Positions 10,034-19,719 of a DNA stretch of 64,000 nt are shown in pieces. The stretch comes from Qipengyuania sediminis (GTDB taxonomy: Bacteria > Pseudomonadota > Alphaproteobacteria > Sphingomonadales > Sphingomonadaceae): assembly GCF_004358425.1 (NCBI RefSeq), contig NZ_CP037948.1, forward strand, positions 2,123,501 to 2,187,500, given 5' to 3'. A program made the translations under genes and the position numbers. Under the pieces are notes generated by a model that made no database searches, was not told where the DNA came from, and was given only the letters and a program-made list of their open reading frames with translations. Positions within the stretch are counted from its first letter, which is position 1. Every line of letters begins with the position of its first letter.

Positions 10034-12350
10034 GCCCGTCTCCCGCCTTCCCGCGGCCTGCCGAAACGGCGGCCTCACCGGCGCGGAGCGCTAGCATGGA
10101 ATGGCGGGCGAGATGCAAGGCGAGGATGCTTTCCGCCCCACAATTCTCGTTTCGGCCCCGGGGGGTAACCCCGTCGCGGCAGCGCCCGGTGGCAAGATCG
10201 CCCAGCACGGCGCCGCGATCGTTGGCACCGAAGAACCAGCGCCAGGCGGCGTCGGCATGGGCGTGCCAGAAAACATCGCCGCTTGCCCGCAGCGCCACGC
10301 GCGCACAGTCGATCGCCGCCAGCGCCTCCAGCGGCTGCTGGTCGAAGGGCAGCATGTCGTGCTCGCGCCCCAGCCCGTTCGAACCGACCGGACGGAAATG
10401 GCCGGCAGGCGCGGTCTGGCGTTCGGCGAGCCAGCGCGCGGTCTCGAGCCCGGCGCGGGTCATCGCGCGGTCGCCGAGGAGCTCGCCTGCTTCGAGCAGC
10501 GCCTGGGGCAGCCGCGCGTTGTCATAGGCGAGCCGGGTCTCGAACCACGGCCAGTCGGCGCTGCGATAGCGCGCGAGATGCTCTATCAGCACCGCGCCCC
10601 CTTCCGCCAGAACCTGGCGCGACACGCCATAGCCGGGCTCACGGCGCAGGCGCGCGGCAGCGCCCAGCATGACGAAGGCGATGGTGCGGGGGCTGCGCAA
10701 GCCGCGCAGCGCCGGCAGCGCGGTATCATACCACATCCGTGCCCAGGCTCTGAGGTCGGGATCGCGGCTGGTCTCGATCGTTTGGCCCAGCGCCCACAGC
10801 GTGCGCCCGTTCGAGTCTTCGGAGCCGATATCCTCGCACCAGCTGCGGTCGAAGCGCATGAAGTTGCGGAAGGCGCCGCGCCCTTCATGCGCATCCGGGT
10901 TCCACGCGTGCTGGATAAAGCTCGCATACTGCCCGGCACGCGCGATGCGCTCGCCCGTCGCGACCCCTTCAGCGATGTTGATCCACATCAGCGCGCGGAC
11001 GTTGTCGTCGAGGCAATAGCCGTGGCGACGATCGGGCACGGTGCCGATGGCGTGCTGGAGCATGCCGGTCGCATCGCTCATCGCGAAAACGCCCATGGGG
11101 TTGGGCACCACCGACAGCGGCGCGCGCACCGCGGTCGCCGGGATGGCGGAGCGCACCAGCGCGGCGGTGGCAGCGGCAAAGCGCGGCCAGATGGTTTGCC
11201 GCCCGCGCGCCCAGGCGCGGCGCTGCATGGCGGCAAGACGGGCAGGGTCATCGAGCAATGCGCAGACCGCTTCGGCGATCGCACCGGCATCGCCGGGCTC
11301 GACCAGCACGCCGACATCGTTTGCGAGGAGTTCGCGTGCATGGATATAGGGCGTCGCCACCACCGCCTTGCCCAGCGCAACCGCGTAGCTCAGCGTGCCC
11401 GAGGTGGATTGCTGGAGATTGGGGTAGGGGGTGAGAAAGATGTCGCAGGCGTCGAGCCGGGCAAGCAGTTCGCCGGTGTCGAGGAAGCGGTTTTCCCACT
11501 CGATGGCATGGGCGACCCCGCGAGCGCGAGCGCGCTCCATCAGCATCTCGCGGTAGCTTTCCCCGTCGCGCGCGACGAGCACCGGGTGCGTTCTGCCGAC
11601 GATGCGGTAGAGCACGTCCGGATGTCGCGCGAGCACCTGGGGAAGCGCGTCGATGACATGCTCCAGCCCCTTGCCGGGGCCGAGCAGGCCGAAGGTCATC
11701 AGCACGGGCCTGGTGCCGAAGCCCTGCATCTCTTTCGCCGCCGCGGTCCGCCCGAAGGGACGATCGGGCGCGCCGTGCTCGATGACCTCTATGAGGCTTT
11801 GCGGCGCGCGGTAGAGCTCGACCAGCAGATCGCGCGCGTGATGGCTCATGACCATGACCCGGCTGGCCCGCGCAAGCAGATGGTCGAGAATGCGGCGCTG
11901 ATTGTCGGACGGGTGCGAAAGGACGGTGTGCAGCGTCAGGATCAGCGGCGCGGCGATGCGATCGGCGAAATCGCAGACCATCTCGCCGTCCGGGCCGCCG
12001 AATATGCCGTATTCGTGCTGCAGCCAGACGGCATCCGCGCCGCTCGCGTCGATCGCGGCGGCGGCTTCGCGATAGGCTACCGGATCTTCCGCTGCCAGGG
12101 GGCGCACGCCCTCGGGATAGGCGGCGGGGCGGTCTTTCGCATCGAGCGCGTAGATGTCGAAGGCAATGTCGGGGTGATGATGCGCCGTCTGTTCGACGAC
12201 GTCGCGGGTGAATGTCGCGATGCCGCACTGGCGCGGCGGATAGGTTCCCACGATCGCGACGCGAGCCGGCCTGTCCGCGTCGCCGCGAGTGGACGCGCCC
12301 GGCCAGACTTCGCCCCTGTCGAAGGCCAATACCCCGGTTTCGATCGTCAT
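9987..12350 (-). CDS. GT4-family glycosyltransferase fused to a C-terminal helical (alpha/alpha toroid-like) domain
   Basis: Residues 1-400 form a GT-B glycosyltransferase. AIVGTYPPRQCGIATFT opens the N-terminal domain, and FGLLGPGKGLEHVIDALP with the C-terminal GTLSYAVALGKAVVATPY and ARELL match the donor-binding half of GT4 enzymes. Residues 410-787 form a separate, Trp- and Arg-rich helical domain (DNVRALMWINIAEG, MRFDRSWCEDIGSEDSNGR) that resembles an alpha/alpha barrel of glycosidase type. With 787 residues it is about twice the usual GT4 length. It overlaps the GH130 gene, which suggests synthesis and trimming or recycling of the same mannose-containing glycan. The substrate is not readable from the sequence. 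Confidence 0.8.
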   Translation of the reverse strand: MTIETGVLAFDRGEVWPGASTRGDADRPARVAIVGTYPPRQCGIATFTRDVVEQTAHHHPDIAFDIYALDAKDRPAAYPEGVRPLAAEDPVAYREAAAAIDASGADAVWLQHEYGIFGGPDGEMVCDFADRIAAPLILTLHTVLSHPSDNQRRILDHLLARASRVMVMSHHARDLLVELYRAPQSLIEVIEHGAPDRPFGRTAAAKEMQGFGTRPVLMTFGLLGPGKGLEHVIDALPQVLARHPDVLYRIVGRTHPVLVARDGESYREMLMERARARGVAHAIEWENRFLDTGELLARLDACDIFLTPYPNLQQSTSGTLSYAVALGKAVVATPYIHARELLANDVGVLVEPGDAGAIAEAVCALLDDPARLAAMQRRAWARGRQTIWPRFAAATAALVRSAIPATAVRAPLSVVPNPMGVFAMSDATGMLQHAIGTVPDRRHGYCLDDNVRALMWINIAEGVATGERIARAGQYASFIQHAWNPDAHEGRGAFRNFMRFDRSWCEDIGSEDSNGRTLWALGQTIETSRDPDLRAWARMWYDTALPALRGLRSPRTIAFVMLGAAARLRREPGYGVSRQVLAEGGAVLIEHLARYRSADWPWFETRLAYDNARLPQALLEAGELLGDRAMTRAGLETARWLAERQTAPAGHFRPVGSNGLGREHDMLPFDQQPLEALAAIDCARVALRASGDVFWHAHADAAWRWFFGANDRGAVLGDLATGRCRDGVTPRGRNENCGAESILALHLARHSMLALRAGEAAVSAGRGKAGDGRERQRSQSADPVPHL

Positions 12351-12463
12351 CCGCTGAAGCCCTGCCTGCCTGACCGACAGACCAATGCATCACAAGTTAG
12401 TAAGTTCCGTTGCGCTGCACAATAAAACCAGCATTCAGCAACTCTCTTGTGCGGCGCACAACG

Positions 12464-14245
12464 TCAGTTCCCGCCCCCGGCAATCCAGCGGTCGATCTTG
12501 GCTTCGAGGACCGGCAGGGGCAGGTTGCCGCTCCCAAGCACCTGCGCATGGAAGGCCCGCACATCGAAACGGTCGCCAAGCGCCGTTTCCGCCTTCCGGC
12601 GCAGCGCCTTGATCTTCAGCTCGCCGAGTTTGTAGGCCAGCGCCTGCGCCGGCATCACTGTGTAGCGTGCCGTCTCGCTCATCGCGAAGTCGCGGGGTTG
12701 ACCGTTGGAGACCATATAGTCGACCGCCTGTTCGCGGCTCCAGCCTTTGGCATGGATGCCGGTATCGACCACCAGCCGCACCGCGCGCAGCAGCTCACCC
12801 CCGCCGAGCGCGCCGATGCGATCGAGCGGATCGTCGTAAAGCCCTAGCTCGTAACCGAGGTGTTCGGCGTAGAGTCCCCAGCCTTCCGAGTAGGCGGTAA
12901 AACCGCCGTAGCGCTGGAATCGGGGCAAAGCCGTATTTTCGAAAGCCAGCATGGTCTCGAAATGATGCCCGGGGTTCCCCTCGTGCATATAGAGCGCGAT
13001 GGTGGGAGATACCTGGCGGTTTTCGAGGTTGTAACCGCTGAAGTAGAAAGTGCCGGGCTTGCCGGTTTCGACATTGCCGGGGCTGTAGGATGCCGCGAGA
13101 TTGAAGGCTTCGCGATAGGTTTCGTAGGGCCGGATTTCGAGCGGGGTGCGCGGGATCGTCGAGAATAAGCGCGGCATCAGCGGATCGACCCGGCGGCCGA
13201 TGGCATACCAGGCTTCGGTGAGGCTGGCCTTGTCGCGGAAGATCTTGGGCTTGCGATCCCCCGCCTCGGCCCGCGCTTTGGCGAGCGCGGCATTGATGCG
13301 CGCGACCTCGGCAAGGCCCATCTCATGCACCTCCTCCGCGGTCAGCGGCAAGGTGGTCATTTCGGCGATGCGGTAGGCGTAATAGGGGCTGCCGCCCTTC
13401 GCGGCGGATAGACCAATGGTCTCGCGCGTGGCGGGGAGGTACTCGTTCGCCAGGAAATCGCGAAGCTTCTGCAGCGAGGGGCGGATTTCGCCCTCGATCG
13501 CGCGGCGCATGTCCGCGGTCAGCCGCGCCCGGTCCGCCGCGCCGATGCCGTCGGGAAAGCCGGCGATGGGTGTCCAATAAGGCGTCTGCTCGGTGCCGAG
13601 CTTGAGCTGGGTATCGAGTTGCGAGATCATCGTCGTCACGGTGAGGCGCGGCTGCACCACCCCCGCCGCCATGCCTTCGCGGAAACGCGCGATCGCTTCG
13701 TCCATCATGCGCCGAACCTGCGCGTGTCGCTTCAGCGCATTGTCGTAATCGGCGACTGTAGCGAAGGGCATGACCCCGCCCGCGCTGCTGAGGCGCGGGT
13801 AGCTGATGTGAAATCCCCTGAAATGATCGATCGGCAGATACTTCTCGAACGGCAGGGCGGCCGGCCCGGTTTGCTCGAGCGTGCGCTGCTGGTTGTAGGC
13901 AAAGACGTCGTAGGAGACGCGGTCTTGCGCGCCGAGCGCATTCCGGTCGATCGCCATCAACGCCGCGAGGTCCGCCTCGGCTGCTGCGCGTTCGCGAGCC
14001 TGGTAACCGGCCGAGAAATTATCGCCGAGGCGGTCGGCGCGGGTGAAATCGCCGCGGAAGAACCCCGCGACGGGGTTGCGGTCGAGAAAATCTGCACCCG
14101 AGCGCTCGAACAGCGCGAGGAGGGCGGCGCGGCTGTCCGCCTGGGCCGGGGCGGGGCTGGCCGCCATCGGCTCCGCGGACATCGTGGCGCAAGCGCCGAG
14201 CGGCAGGGCGGCAGCAGCGAGCAGCGCCAGGCGATAGGTCGTCAT
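12464..14245 (-). CDS. DUF885 family putative exported metallopeptidase-like protein (copy 1)
   Basis: The 593-residue protein starts with a signal peptide (MTTYRLALLAAAALPLGAC), whose Cys in the LGAC context suggests a lipoprotein. The remainder is a DUF885 domain. The motif LYMHEGNPGHHFE contains HEGxPGHH, a gluzincin-like metal site that is the signature of the family, and FTAYSEGWGLYAE follows. The family is predicted to cleave peptides or related amides, but no reaction is established. The ATG at 14245 is chosen for the signal peptide. It lies just after a second DUF885 gene with about 16 bases between them, so the pair is a tandem duplication in one operon. Confidence 0.85.
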   Translation of the reverse strand: MTTYRLALLAAAALPLGACATMSAEPMAASPAPAQADSRAALLALFERSGADFLDRNPVAGFFRGDFTRADRLGDNFSAGYQARERAAAEADLAALMAIDRNALGAQDRVSYDVFAYNQQRTLEQTGPAALPFEKYLPIDHFRGFHISYPRLSSAGGVMPFATVADYDNALKRHAQVRRMMDEAIARFREGMAAGVVQPRLTVTTMISQLDTQLKLGTEQTPYWTPIAGFPDGIGAADRARLTADMRRAIEGEIRPSLQKLRDFLANEYLPATRETIGLSAAKGGSPYYAYRIAEMTTLPLTAEEVHEMGLAEVARINAALAKARAEAGDRKPKIFRDKASLTEAWYAIGRRVDPLMPRLFSTIPRTPLEIRPYETYREAFNLAASYSPGNVETGKPGTFYFSGYNLENRQVSPTIALYMHEGNPGHHFETMLAFENTALPRFQRYGGFTAYSEGWGLYAEHLGYELGLYDDPLDRIGALGGGELLRAVRLVVDTGIHAKGWSREQAVDYMVSNGQPRDFAMSETARYTVMPAQALAYKLGELKIKALRRKAETALGDRFDVRAFHAQVLGSGNLPLPVLEAKIDRWIAGGGN

Positions 14246-14261
14246 CGTTCTCGAAACCCCC

Positions 14262-16133
14262 TCATGTGCCGCCGGCGGCGATCCAGCGGTCGATCTTCGC
14301 CTCCAGCACCGGCAGCGGCAGCGCTCCGGTATCGAGCACCTGGGCATGGAAGGCGCGGATGTCGAAGCGCGGCCCCAACTTATCCTCGGCCCGCTTGCGA
14401 AGCTCCTGGATCTTGAGCGCGCCGACCTTGTAGGCGAGCGCCTGGGTGGGAATCGCGATATAGCGCTCGACCTCCGCGGTCGCATCGGTGCGCCCCATCG
14501 CGCTGTTGGCGAGCATGTAATCGATCGCCTTGTCGCGGCTCCACCCCTTGGCGTGGATACCGGTATCGACCACCAGCCGCATCGCGCGCAGCATCTCGTC
14601 GTCCAGCGTGCCCTGCCGCTGATAGGGGTCGTCGAACAGACCCATGGGATAGCCGAGGGTCTCGGCATAGAGCGCCCAGCCTTCGACATAGGCAGTATTG
14701 CCGCCGAAGCGCATGAAGGCGGGGAGGGCCGCGTTCTCGCGCGCCAGGCTGATCTGGAAGTGATGCCCCGGCGCGCCTTCGTGCAGATAGAGCGTGGTCA
14801 TGCCCGGCGTGGTGCGGCTGGGGAGGTCGTAGGCGTTGAAATAGAACACCCCCGGGCGGCTGCCGTCGGGGGCGCCGGCTTCATAGCTGCCGCCGGCCTG
14901 GAATTGCTCGCGGAACGGCTCGTAGGGGCGGATCTCCAGCGGCGTCTTGGGCACCACCGAGAAGAAGCGCGGCACCAGCGCGTCGACCCGTTTGCCGATG
15001 TCGTAATAGGCCTGGGTCAGCCATTCGCGGCTCTTCGGCTTGAACTTGGGATCGGTGCGGATGTGGTCGAAGAACTGCGCCAGCGTACCCTTGAAGCCGA
15101 CTTCGGTCTTTACCTGTTCCATGCCCTTGCGGATGCGCGCCACTTCGGCGAGGCCGAGGTCGTGCAGGGTATCGGCGGTGAGCGGCAGCGTGGTCGATGC
15201 CTCGATCATGTCCGCGTAAAGCCCGGCGCCGCCCTTCATCTCGGTGAGGCCGACGCTGGTGCGCGCCTTGGGCAGATATTCGCTTTTAAGGAAATCGCGC
15301 AGCCGCGTGTTGGCGGCATAGACCTCGGCAAGGCTGGCGCGGTATTCGCGGGTCAGGCGCGCCTTGTCCGCCGCGCCCATCTCCGCCGGGAAGGCGGCGA
15401 CGGGCCCCCAGAACGGCGACTGTTCCACCGGCAAAGCGATCTGGGTGTCGAGCTGCGAGATCACATTCGCGATCGTCAGCCGGGTCTCCAGCACCCCGCT
15501 TGCCAGCCCTTCGCGGAACTTGGCGATCGCGCGGTCGGTGAGCCTCGCATATTCGCGGTGGCGCGCCATCGCGTTCTCGTAATCCTTGACCGTCTTGAAC
15601 GGCGCCGCGCCCTTGCCGCTCGAGAAGGTCGGGTAGAATGTGTGGAAGCCGAAGAAATGGTTGACCGGGCGGGTCTCGGTCAGCGCCAGGCGTTCGGGAG
15701 CGAGGCCTTTCAGCGTCTGACGCTGATTGTAGGCGAAGACGTCCCAGGCGATCTGGTCGGTGGGGCTGAGGCTGGCGCGGTCGATCGCCTCCAGCCTGGC
15801 GAGATTGTCCTCCGCCATCGCTTTCAGGGCCGCGTTGTACTCCGGCGTAAGCGCATCCGATAGGCGATCGGCATAGCGCAGATCGCCCCGGCTGATCGCG
15901 GCGATCGGGTTCAAGCGCAGCACCGCCTCATCGGCAGCGGCGAAGAGCGCGAAGAGGCGGTCGTGCGGTTTGGCTGCGTCCTCGACCGCACTTCCTGCTG
16001 CTTCCATGTTAGCACGCGTGTCGGCGACAGCGGCTTCTTCTGCCGAGGCCATTCGGCTTTCCATGCCGGTCGTCGCACACGCGGTGAGCGGCAGCGCGGC
16101 GGCGGTGAGCAACGCCAAACGGAATGCGGTCAT
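14262..16133 (-). CDS. DUF885 family putative exported metallopeptidase-like protein (copy 2)
   Basis: This 623-residue paralogue of the downstream gene shares nearly the same signal region (MTAFRLALLTAAALPLTAC) and has the metal motif LYLHEGAPGHHFQ followed by TAYVEGWALYAE. An extra segment around residues 20-50, rich in Ala and Glu, separates the lipid anchor from the enzyme domain. The ATG at 16133 is preferred over the one five codons upstream because GGGAGA lies seven bases before it. The two copies differ enough to suggest an old duplication with possible division of substrates. The biochemical role is unknown. Confidence 0.87.
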   Translation of the reverse strand: MTAFRLALLTAAALPLTACATTGMESRMASAEEAAVADTRANMEAAGSAVEDAAKPHDRLFALFAAADEAVLRLNPIAAISRGDLRYADRLSDALTPEYNAALKAMAEDNLARLEAIDRASLSPTDQIAWDVFAYNQRQTLKGLAPERLALTETRPVNHFFGFHTFYPTFSSGKGAAPFKTVKDYENAMARHREYARLTDRAIAKFREGLASGVLETRLTIANVISQLDTQIALPVEQSPFWGPVAAFPAEMGAADKARLTREYRASLAEVYAANTRLRDFLKSEYLPKARTSVGLTEMKGGAGLYADMIEASTTLPLTADTLHDLGLAEVARIRKGMEQVKTEVGFKGTLAQFFDHIRTDPKFKPKSREWLTQAYYDIGKRVDALVPRFFSVVPKTPLEIRPYEPFREQFQAGGSYEAGAPDGSRPGVFYFNAYDLPSRTTPGMTTLYLHEGAPGHHFQISLARENAALPAFMRFGGNTAYVEGWALYAETLGYPMGLFDDPYQRQGTLDDEMLRAMRLVVDTGIHAKGWSRDKAIDYMLANSAMGRTDATAEVERYIAIPTQALAYKVGALKIQELRKRAEDKLGPRFDIRAFHAQVLDTGALPLPVLEAKIDRWIAAGGT

Positions 16134-16224
16134 GATGTCGTCTCCCATGAAGTCTTTCCGTGCTGGGCACCCGTCACATCCGCCCCTGTCGCTCGACCAA
16201 CCGCCGACACGGGCCGACCGGCGG

Positions 16225-17487
16225 TCAGGGGACGATCCGCCCGCGCGCCATCACCCAGTCGACCTTTTCGAGCACGGTCACGTCGCGCGTCGGGTCGCCC
16301 GACACCGCGATGATGTCGGCGCTGTAGCCCGGCGCGATGCGGCCGATCTCGGTTTCAAGACCCAGCACCTTCGCGGCCGCGGTCGTCGCGCTGGCCAGCG
16401 CCTGGCGGTCGCTCATGCCCTGCGCACGCATCAGCCGGAATTCCCCCGCATTCCGGCCGTGCTCGAACACGCCTGCATCGGTGCCGAAGGCGATGGGGAC
16501 GCCCCATTTCATGGCCTGGCCCATGAAGACCCTGGCCTTTTCGGCCACCGCACGCACCTTGGTCTCGACCGTGGGCGTATAGACGCCTTTGCCGAGCCGT
16601 TCGGAAATGCCCTGGAACGCCATCAGCGTCGGCACCAGAACCGTGCCCCCCGTCCGCATCGTACGCGCCGCCGCTTCGTCGAGGTAGGTGCCATGCTCGA
16701 TCGTATCGATGCCCGCGCGCGCCGCCGCCTCCATTCCGCGCGCGCCGTGCGCATGGGCCATGACCTTGAGGCCGAGCGAATGCGCGGTATCGGCGATCGC
16801 CTTCATCTCCTCGGAAGTGAAGTGCGCTTCCAGCCCGCGGCCCTGCTGACTGAGCACCCCGCCCGTCGCGGTGATCTTGATGACGTCGCTGCCGTTCTGG
16901 CTTGCGCGGCGAACTTTGGCTGCGCATTCGAGCGGGCCGGTGCAGGTGAACCCGCTCGACAGCGCCTCGTTGATCTCGGGGCGGAAGCCGGTGACGTCGC
17001 CATGCCCGCCGATGATCGCGAGCGGGGGCCCCGCGGCAAGGATGCGCGGGCCGGGGATCAGCCCCTCCGCCGTGCCGCGCCGCAACGCGAAGGCGGTTTG
17101 GGCAGCGCTCCCCGCTTCGCGCACCGTGGTAAAGCCCGCCCTGACCGTCACCAGCGCATTCTTCGCGCCCACGACCACGCCCCAGTCCTCGGACTCGACC
17201 GCTTCCTTCCAGAAGTCCCCACCCGGATCGCCGGTCAAATGGACGTGGAGATCGGTGAGGCCGGGAACCAGCGTCTTGCCCGCAAGCCGCACAACCCGCG
17301 CGCCAGCGGGGCCGGAGACGAGACCGTCCTCGACCGCGACGATCCGCCCGTCGGTCACGGTCACGCTCGATGGCCCGCGGACAGGCGCCTGCGGGTCGGT
17401 CACCACCGCATCGGCCTGGATAACGATGGTTTCGGCGGTAGCGGGCGCAGCCAGGGCAAGCGCCGCGGCGGCAATGGCATTTCGCAT
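16225..17487 (-). CDS. Exported amidohydrolase (imidazolonepropionase/Xaa-Pro dipeptidase-like)
   Basis: The 420-residue protein has a short signal peptide (MRNAIAAAALALAAPATAE). It carries the amidohydrolase metal ligands: HVH in TDLHVHLTGD, a Lys in VIKITATGG, a His in VMAHAHGARG, a His in DTIEHGTYL and the Asp in FGTDAGVF. The pattern fits the metal-dependent amidohydrolases that act on dipeptides or organophosphate-like esters in the periplasm. The ATG at 17487 is chosen because GGGGAGAG precedes it and the signal peptide begins there. It lies upstream of the two DUF885 genes on the same strand. Together they could form a peptide-degradation set, but this is inference. Confidence 0.85.
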   Translation of the reverse strand: MRNAIAAAALALAAPATAETIVIQADAVVTDPQAPVRGPSSVTVTDGRIVAVEDGLVSGPAGARVVRLAGKTLVPGLTDLHVHLTGDPGGDFWKEAVESEDWGVVVGAKNALVTVRAGFTTVREAGSAAQTAFALRRGTAEGLIPGPRILAAGPPLAIIGGHGDVTGFRPEINEALSSGFTCTGPLECAAKVRRASQNGSDVIKITATGGVLSQQGRGLEAHFTSEEMKAIADTAHSLGLKVMAHAHGARGMEAAARAGIDTIEHGTYLDEAAARTMRTGGTVLVPTLMAFQGISERLGKGVYTPTVETKVRAVAEKARVFMGQAMKWGVPIAFGTDAGVFEHGRNAGEFRLMRAQGMSDRQALASATTAAAKVLGLETEIGRIAPGYSADIIAVSGDPTRDVTVLEKVDWVMARGRIVP

Positions 17488-17538
17488 GTCGTCTCTCCCC
17501 GAGGCCGTGATGCCCGCGGCGACGGGGGGTGGCAAGGG

Positions 17539-18444
17539 CTAGAACGTGTAGCCGACGCCGAGCGCGAGGAAGAACTGGTCGGCGCTGCCGCGCACCCGCG
17601 TGAACGGCGTGTCCGCCGCATCGCCCAGCATCCGCGAATAGCCGCCGATCGCGAAACCGGCGAGCCCGCCATTGGTGAGGTCGCCGTCGAAGTCGATGCC
17701 GGCCAGGATGTTCGCGCCCAGCTTGTCGAACCCGCCCTCCGCCGTGAACGCGGCAAGCGCCTCGCCTGTCGCCAGCCCAGCCGGGGCCGCGCCTACAGAG
17801 TAGTAGTAATCGGCATAGCTGTCGTCGACATGGCGGGCCGAGAGTGACAGGCTGACCGCCGCGCCGCGGCTGACCGGAGTGAAGTAGGTGATCGAGGGAT
17901 TGATGGTCATACCTTCATGCGCACCGGCGACGTCCCACAGCACATCCGCGCTGATACTGAGGCTGTCGAACCCGTGCAGCACGCCGGGGAAGGTCACGCC
18001 AACGGTCGGGCCGACCTCGATGGCGGTGTCGAGCTCGCCATAGGCGCGAACCACCTCGTCCTCGATCTGGTCGGCGCGGTTGCGGTTGAGGCGCGCGGCA
18101 ACGCCAAGGCTGAAGCCGGTCGCGCCGGTCCGGTCGGGGATGAGGTCGAGCGCAAGGCCGGCTGCGCGCGGATTGATCGAAACCCCACCGAGGCGACCCT
18201 GAAGTAAAGGCAGCGGCGAGAGCACGTAATCGTCGGAACCGTCGTAAGAGGCAATGAGAGCGGCACCCGCGCCCAGCGTCACCCAGTCGCCTTCGAACAC
18301 GCTGCCTGCGGGGATCGCGGCCTCGGCCGGGGCGGCGGGGCTTTCCGGCGCGCGCGGCTCGTTCCCCGGGTCCTGCGCGAGGGCCGGTGCTGCTGCCAAT
18401 AGAAGAGCGGCGCCGATCGAGGCGCGAAGGATGGCGTGATTCAT
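17539..18444 (-). CDS. MipA/OmpV family outer-membrane protein
   Basis: The 301-residue product has a cleavable signal (AALLLAAAPALAQ), a Pro/Ala-rich spacer and then a beta-barrel-like region ending in an aromatic C-terminus (FFLALGVGYTF), the outer-membrane insertion signature. The blocks VTLGAGAALIASYDGSDDY, SPLPLLQGRLGG and the FTAEGGF region are typical of MipA/OmpV proteins. The family includes the MltA-interacting scaffold and porin-like proteins. The ATG at 18444 has GGGAG upstream; the much longer upstream reading is the shadow of crtY. It is divergent from crtY with 72 bases between. Confidence 0.87.
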   Translation of the reverse strand: MNHAILRASIGAALLLAAAPALAQDPGNEPRAPESPAAPAEAAIPAGSVFEGDWVTLGAGAALIASYDGSDDYVLSPLPLLQGRLGGVSINPRAAGLALDLIPDRTGATGFSLGVAARLNRNRADQIEDEVVRAYGELDTAIEVGPTVGVTFPGVLHGFDSLSISADVLWDVAGAHEGMTINPSITYFTPVSRGAAVSLSLSARHVDDSYADYYYSVGAAPAGLATGEALAAFTAEGGFDKLGANILAGIDFDGDLTNGGLAGFAIGGYSRMLGDAADTPFTRVRGSADQFFLALGVGYTF

Positions 18445-18516
18445 GGCTGAAGCTCCCTGTCTACGGCCGAACGGCGCTTGCGCGGGGCGGTTCCGCTCCC
18501 CTACGCGCCGGGGGCA

Positions 18517-19719
18517 ATGGCGACAAATCTTTTCGAGCCGACCATTCCCGATCTCGCTATCGTCGGCGGCGGGCTCGCCGGGGGGCTCGTCGCCCTGGCG
18601 GTCACGCGCGCGCGGCCTGCGCTGTCCCTGGTTCTGATCGAAGCCGGCGACAGCTTCGGGGGCAACCACCGCTGGAGCTGGTTCGAAGGCGATCTCGAAG
18701 CGGAGGCGGAAGCACTTCTGGATTGCTTTCCGCTCACGGTCTGGCGGGGCGGCTATACCGTGCGCTTCCCCGGTTTCGCGCGCCGCCTGCCAGCGAGCTA
18801 TCGTTCGCTTGCGAGCTGCGATTTCGACGCCAGTCTGCGCCGCCTGCTGCCGCAGCAAGCGATCCGCACCGGTTCTCGCGCCATTGCTCTCGATGCAACT
18901 GGCGTCACTCTGGAGAGCGGCGAGCGGATCGCGGCGCGAGCGGTGATCGACTGCCGCGACTTCAAGCCTAGCGCGTATCTTACCGGCGGCTGGCAGCTCT
19001 TCGCCGGGCGCCATATCCGCACCGACGCTCCGCATGGGCTTGCCGAGCCTATCATCATGGACGCGGACCTGCCGCAGCACGATGCCTATCGCTTCGTCTA
19101 TTCGCTGCCACTTTTCGCGGACGAGGTGTTCGTGGAGGACACTTATTACGCCGATACGCCGGTGCTCGACCTCGCCGTGCTGGGGCGCAGAGTGGCCGCC
19201 TATGCCGAGGCGCGCGGCTGGACGGGGGAAACGGTCGGGGCGGAGGCGGGGCTGCTGCCGGTGTTGACCGGCGGCGATTTTGTCCGGCACCGCGAGAGCC
19301 AGGCCATGCACGGTGTGGCGCTCGCCGGCGCGCGCGGGCTCTTCAGCCATCCGCTGACGAGCTATACGCTGCCCTTCGCTGCCGAGACCGCGCTCGCGGT
19401 GGCCCGCGCCATGCCTATCCCGGGGGCAGATCTTGCCGCGCTGCTGGACGCGCGGGCGGCGAAGCACTGGCGGGCGACGCGCTTCTACCGTCTGCTCGGC
19501 AAGATGCTGTTCCAGGCGGCAGAGGCTGAAGCGCGGTGGCGCATCTTCGCGCGTTTCTACCGCTTGCCCGCGCCGCTGATCGCGCGTTTCTATGCCGGGC
19601 GCTCGACCCCGGCGGATATGGCGCGCGTGTTGATCGGGCGGCCGCCGGTCCCCATCTCGCGCGGGGTCGCCGCGCTGCTTGGCAAGGGTGCGCCATTGGT
19701 CCAAGGAAGCCGGACGTGA
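18517..19719 (+). CDS. crtY: Lycopene beta-cyclase CrtY
   Basis: The 400-residue flavoprotein cyclises the ends of lycopene to beta-carotene. The N-terminus has the dinucleotide-binding GGGLAGGL motif (from about residue 16). It is followed by the cyclase-specific blocks NHRWSWFE, IDCRDFKPSAYLTGGWQ, YRFVYSLPLFADEVFVEDTYY and FSHPLTSYTLPFA. The ATG at 18517 is the start nearest the FAD motif. It begins a four-gene carotenoid operon, and its TGA overlaps a GTG start of crtI (GTGA). Membrane association is expected from the family. Confidence 0.95.
   Translation: MATNLFEPTIPDLAIVGGGLAGGLVALAVTRARPALSLVLIEAGDSFGGNHRWSWFEGDLEAEAEALLDCFPLTVWRGGYTVRFPGFARRLPASYRSLASCDFDASLRRLLPQQAIRTGSRAIALDATGVTLESGERIAARAVIDCRDFKPSAYLTGGWQLFAGRHIRTDAPHGLAEPIIMDADLPQHDAYRFVYSLPLFADEVFVEDTYYADTPVLDLAVLGRRVAAYAEARGWTGETVGAEAGLLPVLTGGDFVRHRESQAMHGVALAGARGLFSHPLTSYTLPFAAETALAVARAMPIPGADLAALLDARAAKHWRATRFYRLLGKMLFQAAEAEARWRIFARFYRLPAPLIARFYAGRSTPADMARVLIGRPPVPISRGVAALLGKGAPLVQGSRT

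Noticed and set aside
10101..12425. 774-residue plus-strand ORF opposite the GT4 gene
   Set aside because: It is a mirror frame of a supported glycosyltransferase; composition is His/Gln/Arg-rich and no family motif is seen.
18445..19704. N-terminal extension of the MipA-type ORF to 721 residues
   Set aside because: The extension is antisense to crtY. The signal peptide and GGGAG site at 18444 mark the real start.
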